NCBI GenBank assembly: GCA_963834425.1
Contig: CAWIBR010000005.1
Span: 124,001 to 188,000 of the forward strand
Length of the DNA stretch: 64,000 bases
Origin: CAVURS01 sp963834425
GTDB taxonomy: Bacteria > Actinomycetota > Actinomycetes > Actinomycetales > CAVURS01
Reading direction: 5' to 3'
Below the pieces are notes generated by a model. It saw nothing but the letters and a program-made list of their open reading frames with translations, ran no database searches and was not told the DNA's origin. Shown piece by piece: positions 34,637-43,400 of the stretch. A program made the position numbers and the translations under genes. Numbering within the stretch: position 1 is the stretch's first letter; each line of letters begins with the position of its first letter.

Positions 34637-36106
34637 ATGACGACGGAGCAGGCGGGGGAGCAGACCGCGGAGCCGGGCCAAGCGCCGGACCGGGAAGCGG
34701 TCGCCTGGTCGCTCAGCGCGCGGTCGTTCGAGTTCTCGGCGCCGTTGGCGGCGATGCCACCGATCGGCGCGTTGGTGACGCTGACGACAGGAGGCGGCGA
34801 GGAGTTCCTGGGCCAGATCGTCGAGACCCGCGAGGTCGAGCGGACGGCGTCGGCCGCCGGAGGCGCCCGGGTGTCCGGCCGCGGGACGCTGGTCGCCCAG
34901 CGCTCGGGATCGGACCTGACCCCGGTCGGCCCGTACGCCGTGCTGGCCGACTCGACGATGCAGGTCGCCGAGCCGGCCGTCGTTCGTGATTGGCAGGATG
35001 CGTCCGGTCGCGGTCGGACCGTCCTGCCGCTCGGCTCCCTCGCTCACCCGGCGTCAGAGGCGGCCCAGCTCACCGCCGCGGGCTTCAACCGGCACACCTT
35101 CCTGTGCGGTCAGTCCGGGTCGGGCAAGACCTACGCCCTGGGCGTGGTCCTGGAGCAGCTGCTGCTCAACACCCGGCTCAAGATCGTTGTCCTGGACCCG
35201 AACTCCGACTACGTCCACCTCGACTCATTGGCCGGCGAGCCCGGCGCCGGAGGGCCGATCGGACCCATCGCGGTCTTCCGGGCGACGGGTGCCCACCGGC
35301 TGAAGATCCGCTACGGCCGCCTGCCGTTCCGCCAGCAGGCGCTGGTCGTGGCGCTCGACCCGATCCGGGACGCCGACGAGTACGACCTGCTGCGCCGGCT
35401 GGCCGAGGAGACCGGCACGACCGAGTACTCGCTGCGCGAGATGCGGGCTCGGGCCGGCGAGGTGAGCGGCGCGGACGAGGAGGTGGCGCGGCGGCTGGTC
35501 CTGCGGATCGACAACCTCGGTGTCGCCGATTGGAGCATCTGGGCCAACGCCGAGGAGACGCCGCTGATGTCGCAGCTCCCGGACGACTGGCGGGCCGCCG
35601 TCATAGACCTCGGTGACCTGCCCACCTCCGAGGAGCGGTCGGCCGTCGTGGCCTCGATCCTGGCCGGGCTGTGGATGCGCCGGGTCGACAAGGAGCCGAT
35701 CCTGGTGGTGATCGACGAGGCCCACAACGTCTGTCCGCAGGAGCCGACCGATGCCCACCAGGCGCTCGCCATCGAGCACGCGCAGCGGATCGCGGCCGAG
35801 GGCCGCAAGTACGGCCTCTACCTGTTGCTGTCGACGCAGAGCCCGCGCAAGCTGCACCAGAACGTCCTGACCCAGTGCGAGAACCTGCTGCTGATGAAGA
35901 TGAACTCGGCTCCCGACGTGGCCCGCATCGCCGATGTCTTTTCCCATGTGCCGGCCGGATTGATCAGTCAGGCAACGGGATTCGCGCTCGGTGAAGGTCT
36001 GGCCGCCGGCCGGATCTCGCCGGTGCCCCAGCTCTTCCACAGTGGCAAGCGGGTCTCGCCCGAGGGCGGAGCCGACATCCCGACGACCTGGGCCGACCCG
36101 GTCTAG
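34637..36106 (+). CDS. HerA/DUF87-like ATP-binding protein
   Basis: 489 residues. N-terminal beta-barrel (HAS-barrel-like, about 30-110), then a HerA/FtsK-type RecA core with Walker A CGQSGSGKTYALG (about 158-170), Walker B ILVVIDEAHNVCP (about 355-367), and a sensor segment LYLLLSTQSPRKLHQNVLTQCENLLL. HerA translocases pump DNA, usually with the nuclease NurA, and stand-alone versions occur with diverse effectors in defence systems. No nuclease or effector gene is adjacent here. It is convergent with the RDD gene. Common in actinobacteria; role undefined. Confidence 0.85.
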   Translation: MTTEQAGEQTAEPGQAPDREAVAWSLSARSFEFSAPLAAMPPIGALVTLTTGGGEEFLGQIVETREVERTASAAGGARVSGRGTLVAQRSGSDLTPVGPYAVLADSTMQVAEPAVVRDWQDASGRGRTVLPLGSLAHPASEAAQLTAAGFNRHTFLCGQSGSGKTYALGVVLEQLLLNTRLKIVVLDPNSDYVHLDSLAGEPGAGGPIGPIAVFRATGAHRLKIRYGRLPFRQQALVVALDPIRDADEYDLLRRLAEETGTTEYSLREMRARAGEVSGADEEVARRLVLRIDNLGVADWSIWANAEETPLMSQLPDDWRAAVIDLGDLPTSEERSAVVASILAGLWMRRVDKEPILVVIDEAHNVCPQEPTDAHQALAIEHAQRIAAEGRKYGLYLLLSTQSPRKLHQNVLTQCENLLLMKMNSAPDVARIADVFSHVPAGLISQATGFALGEGLAAGRISPVPQLFHSGKRVSPEGGADIPTTWADPV

Positions 36107-36107
36107 C

Positions 36108-36593
36108 TCACCGCCAGGGCGCGCGCGGGTTCCAGTCGTAGACCACGGAGGTGCGCAGGACCAAGTCCTGCACCGAGCGCCGTTTGCGGCTGACCACGCA
36201 CCAGAACAGGCCGATCGGGAAGAACGCGCAGAACACCGCGCGGGCTAGTGCAATCAGCGGGTTCAGCCGGCGGCCGCGGGAGTTGACGACGCGCAGTCCC
36301 ATGACGTGACCGCCGTAGGTCCGACCGCTCGTCGCCCAGCCCAGGGCCAGGTAGCAGATCAGCAGGGCCAGCACGAACGTCGACCGAACCGCTCCGGACG
36401 GAGTCGGCAGGCTGAAATGACGCGGGTGCAACAGGTAGCGCACGCCGGCCACCCCGACGTACGCCGCGAAGGCGACGACGACCACGACGACCGCGTCGAT
36501 GGCGCAGGCCAGGAATCGCGTCACTGGGCCGGCGTGCTCGCCTTGGTAGGCCCTCGCCTCCTGGGGGACGGGCGAGATCCAGTTGGCCGTCAT
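36108..36593 (-). CDS. RDD family membrane protein
   Basis: 161 residues with three or four membrane helices. The RDD signature appears as FLACAIDAVVVVVVAF (Arg-Asp-Asp region degenerate, Asp kept) and TSGRTYGGHVMGLRVVN with the conserved Gly and Arg. Function of the family is poorly known; some members are Na+ antiporters. Its ATG overlaps the stop of the upstream VDLN-repeat gene by 4 bp, so both are made from promoter site C. Confidence 0.83.
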   Translation of the reverse strand: MTANWISPVPQEARAYQGEHAGPVTRFLACAIDAVVVVVVAFAAYVGVAGVRYLLHPRHFSLPTPSGAVRSTFVLALLICYLALGWATSGRTYGGHVMGLRVVNSRGRRLNPLIALARAVFCAFFPIGLFWCVVSRKRRSVQDLVLRTSVVYDWNPRAPWR

Positions 36594-37496
36594 GGCCGAG
36601 GAGTCAGCCCCGAACCGTTGACCGAAGGAGCCGCGGGTGTTTGCGTCGTCGCGATGACCACGATCTCGTCAACCGCGGATGGCCCCTGGTCAGGGTGCCG
36701 GCGGCGACGGAGGCGGACCCGGTCGATCACCCGGGCCACGGCGTCGTCGGCCGAGATGCTCTGCATCCGGACCTCCCGGACGCCTTCGGAGGCAACCGAG
36801 TTGGTCGACTCGCGGATGACTTCGGGGATGTCGATGGCGTTGAGGATCTGCTCGGTGAGCGCGACCAGGTCGAGCTGGTTGATGACGGCAGCGACGTCGA
36901 GGCGCGCGGCGATGGCGTCGATGTCGACCGACCCGATCACCTGGTTGAGGTCGACGCTCTCGACCAGCGCGTCGATATCGACGTGTTGGGCGATGGTCGA
37001 GTTGAGATCCACCCGCTGGAGCGCCGCGTCGACGGCCTTCGGCAGCAGCCGGTCCAGCAGGCGCGAACCGGCCTGCTCGATCACGTGGCGTTGCTCGCGA
37101 CCGAGCGCTCCCAGGCTGTCCAGCCGACCTCCGGGTTTGCGCAGGGACGGGACCCGCGGCAGGGGGAGTGTCTGCGCGACGCCCTTGGCCAGCCGGGCTC
37201 CGCCACTGGTCACGATCGAGACGCAGACCGTCACGACCACCCCGGCGCCGGTGACCACGTCGAGGACGGAGACCGGTGCGGGCGCCGACCCTCGACCGGC
37301 CGGCTCGACCTCGGGCTCCTCGTCGAACTCGGCCTCAGCCTCGACCTCGGCCACGTCGATGGGCGTCGACCTCGACCTCGGCCACGACGACGGGCTCGAC
37401 GACCACCTCGGCCACGACGACGGGCTCGACGACCACCTCGCCACGACGAGGCTCCACCTCGACCTCAGGCGCGTTGTCCGGGCCGGCGTCACTCAC
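36590..37496 (-). CDS. Hypothetical membrane-associated protein with VDxD/VDLN repeats, one frameshift
   Basis: About 300 residues. The GTG at 37496 sits 6 nt after the -10 of promoter site C. The first 35 residues are acidic and repetitive (EVVVEPVVVA twice), encoded by a 30-bp direct repeat at 37381-37440. A shift near 37360 leads to the main frame. One hydrophobic segment (VSVLDVVTGAGVVVTVCVSIV) is followed by a helical region with the ten-residue rhythm VDLNSTIAQHVDIDALVESVDLNQVI, IDAIAARLDVAAVINQLDL. Such VDxDAxxxxVD repeats recur in actinobacterial proteins encoded beside RDD genes; I know no assigned function. Confidence 0.72.
37381..37440. repeat. Two 30-bp direct repeats inside the VDLN-repeat gene
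   Basis: Units 37381-37410 and 37411-37440 are identical and encode the acidic EVVVEPVVVA decapeptide twice. The frameshift at about 37360 lies just beyond this array. Confidence 0.85.
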
Positions 37497-37502
37497 GACG
37501 TG

Positions 37503-37548
37503 ACCCTAGGCCCAGCGCGACCGGTTTGTCCTCACCTTTCACGGGTGA
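37503..37548 (-). promoter_or_regulatory. Palindromic promoter site C (VDLN-repeat and RDD genes)
   Basis: On the minus strand TCACCC-N5-AGGTGA (37548-37532), then 23 nt, TAGGGT (37508-37503) as -10, then 6 nt to the GTG at 37496. A leaderless arrangement identical in spacing to site A. Confidence 0.75.
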
Positions 37549-37550
37549 GG

Positions 37551-39601
37551 TCAGGCCGAGGTCAACTCACGCGGGGGCGACGGCAGCAGCTCGGGGTCCC
37601 GATCGACGAACTGGCGGGACAAGTTGGTCAATGCGGTCGTCAGCAGGGCGTCGTCCCCGGCGCCCCAGTCGCTGAGCTCGGTGGCCAACCAGGCCCGGAT
37701 CGCGACCGCGAACTTGTCGATCTCCTGCTCGCCCCTGGCGGTGAGCTCGAGCTCATCCTCGGCGCCGGTGAGATAGCCGTGCTCGCGGGCGATCGTGAAC
37801 GCCGGGCGCAGCACGGGGAGGGCACGCGCACCTGCCGGGCGATCGACACCAGGCTGGTGGGCGCACCAACCCGGTCCCGCACGTGGACCTGAGCGACGCA
37901 CCAGCCGTCGGCGACATCCAACGTCGTCCCGGACGTCTCGTGGATCGTGGCGAATGCCTCTCGGCCCTTCTGCCGGATCACCCGGGCGATCGCGGTCTGC
38001 AGCTGCTGCGCACGGTCCGAGCCTTCGGGCATGCCGAAGCCGTCGCCGACACTCGACGCGCCTGCCTGAGCGGTGCCGCGCAACGGGACCTGCTTGAGGA
38101 AGAGCGACAGCACGAAGGCCGCGATGGCCACCGGCACTGCGGCCAGGAAGACCACGTGGATGGCGTGAGCGTAGGCCTCGACGATCGGCGCGATCTGCTC
38201 GGCGGGCTTGGCGTGCAACTCTTTCGGCGTACTCACCGTTCGTGGGTCAACCTGCGCGCGCAGGAAGGCGGCGGCCAGGGAGTTGCCCAGGACGTTGGCG
38301 TAGATCGTGCCGAAGATGGCCGCACCGAAGGAGCTGCCGAGGGTGCGGAAGAAGGTCACCCCGGAGGTCGCGACGCCGAGGTCGCGGTAGTCGACGATGT
38401 TCTGCACGATGATCGTCAGGACCTGCATGCACAGGCCGATCCCGATGCCCAGCACGAGCATCCCCGCGGCCATCGTCCAGTACGACGACGTGGCGTCGAT
38501 CAGGGAGAGCAGGAAGAGCCCGAGGGCCATGACGGCCGACCCCAGCACGGGGAAGATCTTGTAGCGCCCGGTGCGGCCGACGATCGTGCCGGACAGGATG
38601 CTCGTCACCAGCAGGCCGGCGACCAACGGCAGGGTCTGCACGCCCGAGCTGGTCGCCGAGACACCCTTGACGTACTGCAGGTAGGTCGGCAGGAAGGTCA
38701 TCGCGCCGAGCATCGCGAAGCCGACGATGAAAGCCAGCACCACGCTGACGGTGAAGACCGACGATCGGAAGAGGCGCAGCGGGAGGATCGGGTCGACGGC
38801 CCGGCTCTCGACGAAGACGAAGATGCCGAGGCAGATCAGCGAGCCGACGAACAGGCCGATGATCGTGGGCGACCCCCAGGGGTACTGGGTGCCGCCCCAG
38901 GACAGGGCCAGGGTCAGCCCGGCCGCGCCCAGCGCGACGAAGACGACGCCGAGGTAGTCGATGGCGGGGCGTTCGACGGCCTTGATCGACGGCAGCGTGA
39001 AGGCGCCGAGGGCGATGACCGCGATGCCGATCGGCAGGTTGACGTAGAACGCCCACCGCCACGAGAGGTGGTCGGTGAACAAGCCGCCGATCAATGGCCC
39101 GAGGACGGTGGTGACACCGAAGACCGCGCCCAGGGCGCCCTGGTACTTGCCCCTCTCCCGCAACGGGATCGCATCGGCGATCAGCGCCGTCGCCGTCACA
39201 GCGAGGCCGCCCGCGCCCAGGCCCTGCACCGCGCGCCAGCCGATCAACCAGGACATGGTGTGGGCCAGGCCGCAGGCGGCGGAGGCGACGACGAACAACC
39301 CGGCCGAGAGCTGGAAGATCCGCTTGCGCCCGAACAGATCACCGAACTTGCCGGCCAGGACGGTGCCGATCGTGTCGGTCAGCAGGTACGACGAGACGAC
39401 CCACGACAGGTGACCGGCGCCGCCCAGGTCACCGACGATCGTGGGCAAGGCCGTCGAGACGACCGTCTGGTCGAGCGCGGAGAGCAGCATGCCGAGCAGG
39501 ACGGTGACGAAGACCAGGTTCATCCGCCGTCGGTCCAGGCTCACCCCGCCCGGCGATGCGCCGCCGGACGAGGACGCGGTTGGCGCCTCAGCTACGGTCA
39601 T
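37551..39601 (-). CDS. DHA2-family MFS exporter with C-terminal cytosolic domain, one frameshift
   Basis: About 680 residues. Fourteen predicted helices with the DHA2 motifs ALDQTVVSTALP (D1), GKFGDLFGRKRIF (A) and LGAVFGVTTVLGPLIGG (C). After the last helix (near residue 510) there is a soluble tail of about 150 residues; a shift near 37825 moves it to the frame ending at 37551. The tail (FTIAREHGYLTGAEDELELTARGEQEIDKFAVAIRAWL) looks like a winged-helix-type domain, seen in some actinobacterial EmrB-like exporters. ATG 39601 chosen; promoter site D lies 79 bp upstream. Probable drug or metabolite efflux. Confidence 0.85.
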
Positions 39602-39651
39602 CCCGACCACCACCAGATGCTCGACGCCACTAGGGATCCGCTCGAGGCCCA

Positions 39652-39696
39652 ACGATGCCGAGTGCGCTCGGACTCGACCTCACCCGCGCGGGGTGA
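39652..39696 (-). promoter_or_regulatory. Palindromic promoter site D (DHA2 exporter)
   Basis: Perfect TCACCC-N5-GGGTGA (39680-39696). On the minus strand CATCGT (39657-39652) follows after 22 nt as a possible -10, leaving a leader of about 45 nt before the ATG at 39601. Confidence 0.65.
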
Positions 39697-39713
39697 AGCG
39701 GAGGGAGTCACCG

Positions 39714-40394
39714 CTAGATGATGTCGAGACCGGCCAGGCCGGTGAGCAGCATCCAGGTGCCGAAGATCAGGCTCACCACCAGGACGATGACCCGGTTGCT
39801 GCGCTGCAGCCAGACGGAGAACCGGTCCAGCACACCGGCGAAGCGGTCCGGACTGAGCATCGCGCCGCCCACCAGGATCAGGTGGGCCGCCTCCGCGATC
39901 GCGACGAAGATGAGGAAGTCGACCAGCGACTCGACGGGGCCGAGGTGGGCGTCCCGGATCGCGCCGACGGCGCCGAGAGTGAAGATCCAGAACTTGGTGC
40001 TGATCACCACCATCCCGAAACCCAGGGCCCCCGCCTTGGCGGGAGTCAGCGACGAGAGCATCGCCATCCACCTCGGCGGCGGCGCGTCCTCGTCAACGTG
40101 GGTGAACAGCTGCCGCAGGCCCGTCACGTAGAAGACCAGGGCCACCACGAGCAGGATCCCGGAGACGACCTCTCCCGGGCCGCTGGAGTAGTTCCGATCA
40201 GGCTGGGCCGGGGCCAGGATCAGGCCGAAGATCAACCCCTGCAAGAGCCGGACCGAGGTCATGCCGGCCGTCCAGGCCAACGCCTTGGCCAGTCCGTGCG
40301 GGGAGCGCAGCAACGTCACGGTGACGACGATCTGCATCGGGACGAGGGCGCTGCCGAGCGCGAGCGGCAGGAGGGTCGTCCACAGGCTCAGCAC
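39714..40394 (-). CDS. GAP family (Sap-like) membrane protein
   Basis: 226 residues, about six membrane helices, resembling the GAP/Sap family of mycobacteria (named for glycopeptidolipid- or sulfolipid-addressing proteins) and distantly LysE-type exporters. Typical N-terminus LLPLALGSALVPMQIVVTVTLL and mid-motif LSSLTPAKAGALGFGMVVISTKFW. GTG start at 40394 lies 7 nt after the -10 of promoter site E. Possibly moves a lipid or small molecule across the membrane; the link is by family name only. Confidence 0.83.
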   Translation of the reverse strand: MLSLWTTLLPLALGSALVPMQIVVTVTLLRSPHGLAKALAWTAGMTSVRLLQGLIFGLILAPAQPDRNYSSGPGEVVSGILLVVALVFYVTGLRQLFTHVDEDAPPPRWMAMLSSLTPAKAGALGFGMVVISTKFWIFTLGAVGAIRDAHLGPVESLVDFLIFVAIAEAAHLILVGGAMLSPDRFAGVLDRFSVWLQRSNRVIVLVVSLIFGTWMLLTGLAGLDII

Positions 40395-40401
40395 GCGTCC
40401 C

Positions 40402-40447
40402 AGGCTCGGCCCGCCGACGCCGTTCCGGCCTCACCCGCACAGGGGGA
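40402..40447 (-). promoter_or_regulatory. Palindromic promoter site E (GAP gene)
   Basis: On the minus strand TCCCCC-N5-GGGTGA (40447-40431), 23 nt, GAGCCT (40407-40402) as -10, 7 nt, GTG 40394. Leaderless arrangement. Confidence 0.7.
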
Positions 40448-40458
40448 GCGGCCGGAAC
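40422..40458. terminator. Inverted repeat enclosing promoter site E
   Basis: GTTCCGGCC (40422-40430) pairs with GGCCGGAAC (40450-40458), with promoter site E exactly in the loop. It lies about 20 bp downstream of the giant DUF11 gene on the same strand and may end its transcript, although there is no T-run. Confidence 0.45.
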
Positions 40459-40475
40459 CGTTGTCGAACGGATCG

Positions 40476-43400
40476 TCAGGTGCGGCGGCGCTTGCGGGCG
40501 GTGCTGCGCAGGAGGGCGCCGCTGAGCAGCAGCAGCAGGGCCAGACCGACCAGACCGCCCACGTCGGCGCCGGTGAACGACAGCTCCTCGGCCTGCACGC
40601 TCGGCACGGTCGCCGTCGCCGAGTCGGTGCCCCCGCACTGGGCGCACGGATGGATGGACCCGCCGGACACCGTCGCGGTGTTGGTGGCCTCCGTGGCGGC
40701 CGGCCCGGTCAGGTCGGCCACCACGTCGAGTCGCGGTGTGTGGTGGCCGGAGGCGACGACCGCGGCGTACGTGCACGTCACCGTGGCGCCGCCGGTCGCG
40801 CAGATCCAGCCGCTGCCCCGGGCACTGACCAGCGTCATGTCCTGCGGCAGCGGGTCGGTGACCACGATCGGGGCCGTCGTGGCGTTGGGTCCGTCGTTGG
40901 TGACCACGATCCCGAAGGTGACCCGCCGGCCGTCCTGGCCGACGACGCGCTTGTCGATCCGCAGCTTCGAGAGCGGTGTCACGTCGACCGGGTCCGTCGC
41001 GTTGTTGTTGGCCGGGTCGAGATCCTCGGCCGGAGAAGAGATTCCAGCGGTGTTGATGACCGAGGGGTAGGCGCTCGCACCCACGGCCACGGTCAACGCG
41101 ATGGACCGCACCTCGGCGACGTCCAGTCCGGTGGCGGACACGCAGGTGACCTGCTGTCCGACGGCGCTGCAGGTCCACCCGGTCCCCGTCGCGGACACGT
41201 AGGTCGTCCCGGCTGGCAGGTCGTCGACGACCGTGAGCGGCCCCGGATCGGGCGTCGGGCCGGCGTTGGTCGCGACCAGCGTCCAGACCCCGTGCTGGCC
41301 GACGACAAAGTCGCCGACGTGGGTCTTGGTCAGCGAGATGTCGCTTTGCGCGGGCACCGGCACCGTGTCCGTGCTGCTGTTGTCACCCGGCAAGTCTCCG
41401 CCGGTCGACGTCGAGATGGTCGCCGTGTTGGAGACCGAGGGGTACGCCGAGGGCTGGACCGTCGTGACCACCGTGATCGGATCGGCCGTCGTGGCCGCGC
41501 CCAACGGGGAGGTCAGGGTGCAGGTCAACGTCGGCGCCGCGACCGTGCAGGACCAGCCGGTGCCGTCGGCCGAGACGAGGGTCAGCCCGTCCGGCACCGT
41601 GTCGGTCACGACCACGTCCGCGGCTTCCGATGGCCCGGCGTTGTGGGCGGTCAGGACGAAGTCGAGCGGGTCTCCGACCCGGGCCGCGCCGAGGTGCGTC
41701 TTGACGATCGACACGTCGGCGGAGGGGACGACCGAGAGGTCGTCGGTGTCGGTGTTGTTGGCCGGCGTCGGGTCCGGTGTCGGCGAGGAGACGGTGGCCG
41801 AGTTCGTGTAGGTGCCAGCGGGCGCCGCGGCGTCGATCTGTGCGGTCAGCAACAGGTCCGGCGCATCCGCTCCGGTCGCCAGCTGGTCGGCGGGGGAGTA
41901 GGTGCAGGTGACGTCCTGCGCCCCGGGAGTGCCGGCCGTGCAGGTCCACGGGCTCGCGGCCGACACGTAGGACAGGCCGTCCGGCAGGGTGTCGACGACG
42001 GTGAGCGGCACGTCGGCGTTGGACGGCCCGGCGTTGTGGACGGCGATCTGGTAGGTCACCTGTTCACCCGAGTGCGCCGTCCCGCCGGGGATGGCCAGGT
42101 GAGTCTTGGTGAGCTGCAGGTCGGCATCGTCCGTGATCCGGATGGTGGCGCTGTCGGTGTTGTTACCCGGGTCGTCGCCTCCGGTCGAGGTGGCGATGGC
42201 CGCGTGGTTGGTGAGCTGGGTGCCCGTGGGGAGTCCGGGATCGGTCGCGGCCGTGACCACGATGGTGCTGGTCGTGCCGGCGGTCATCGTCGGCCCGGCT
42301 GCACGTAACGGTCTGCCCGGCGATGTCGCAGCTCCAGCCCTGCCCGGCGGGCGGGGTGACCGCGGTCGGCCGGAGGCCCGTCGGTGCCGTGTCGGTCACC
42401 GTGACGTCGTCGGCGTCGGACGGCCCGTTGTTGGTCGCGTCCAGGTGGTAGCTCACCGAGGCGCCGGCCACCACGTCGCCGCTGCCCTGCCGCACCTTGC
42501 TGATCGCCACGTCGGCGTGGTCGACGACGACCGTCGGGTCGATGTCGCTGTTGTTGGTCAGGTCGTCGTCGATCAGTGGGCTCTCCACCGCGGCCGAGTT
42601 GAGCAGCACGGCCGGTCCGGCATCCGAGGCGATGGCCGCGGTCACCGTGAGGGTCGACGCGTCGTCGCCGGCGGCCAAGGTCACGCCGTACGTGCACGTG
42701 ACCGTCCGGCCCACGGCGGAGCAGTCCCAGTCGGTGCCCGTGGCCGAGACGTACGACGTGCCCTGGGGCAGGTCGTCGGTGACGGTGATCGGTCCCGGGT
42801 TGCTCGACGGTCCGTGGTTGTGGACGACCAACGACCACGGGAAGTTCGTGCCCGCGACCGCCGTGCCGGTGTGCGACTTGGCGATCGACAGGTCGCTGAT
42901 CTGGTTGATGTCCGTGCTGTCGTCGTCGCTGTTGTTGGCCAGGATCGGGTCGGTCGTCGGGCTCGAGACGTGCCCGGTGTTGACGATCGGCGCCGGCGGC
43001 GCCCCCGGGTCGACCTGAACGGTGATGTTCACGGCGGCCGAGTCGCCCACGGCCAGCGAGCCAGTGAGGGTGCAGGTGACGACCTGCCCGCTGGCCGCGC
43101 AGGACCAGGTGCCCGTCACGTCGGTGAAGCCGGTGTAGGTCAGGACGCTCGGCAGGGTGTCGGTGATCCGCACCGGTGCGGCCGCATCGGATGGCCCGTC
43201 GTTGAAGATGCTGAACCGGTAGGTGCCGGTGGACCCCGCGGTGAACGTGCCCGTGTGCGCCTTCTGGATGGACAGGTCGGCCAGCGTGACCGCGGTCCCG
43301 GTGTCGGTGTCGGTGTTGTTGCCCGGGACCGGGTCAGGAGTCGGGCCGGTGACCGTCGCGGTGTTGTCCAACGCTCCGGTGACCGAGGGGGAGATGTCGG

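Noticed and set aside
34637..36106. HerA-based antiphage defence system
   Set aside because: Neighbours (WecB, RDD, VDLN protein) are not nucleases or known effectors.
39441..42308. 955-codon plus-strand frame over the MFS, GAP and DUF11 genes
   Set aside because: Spans several well-supported minus-strand genes and has no motif; antisense artefact of codon bias.
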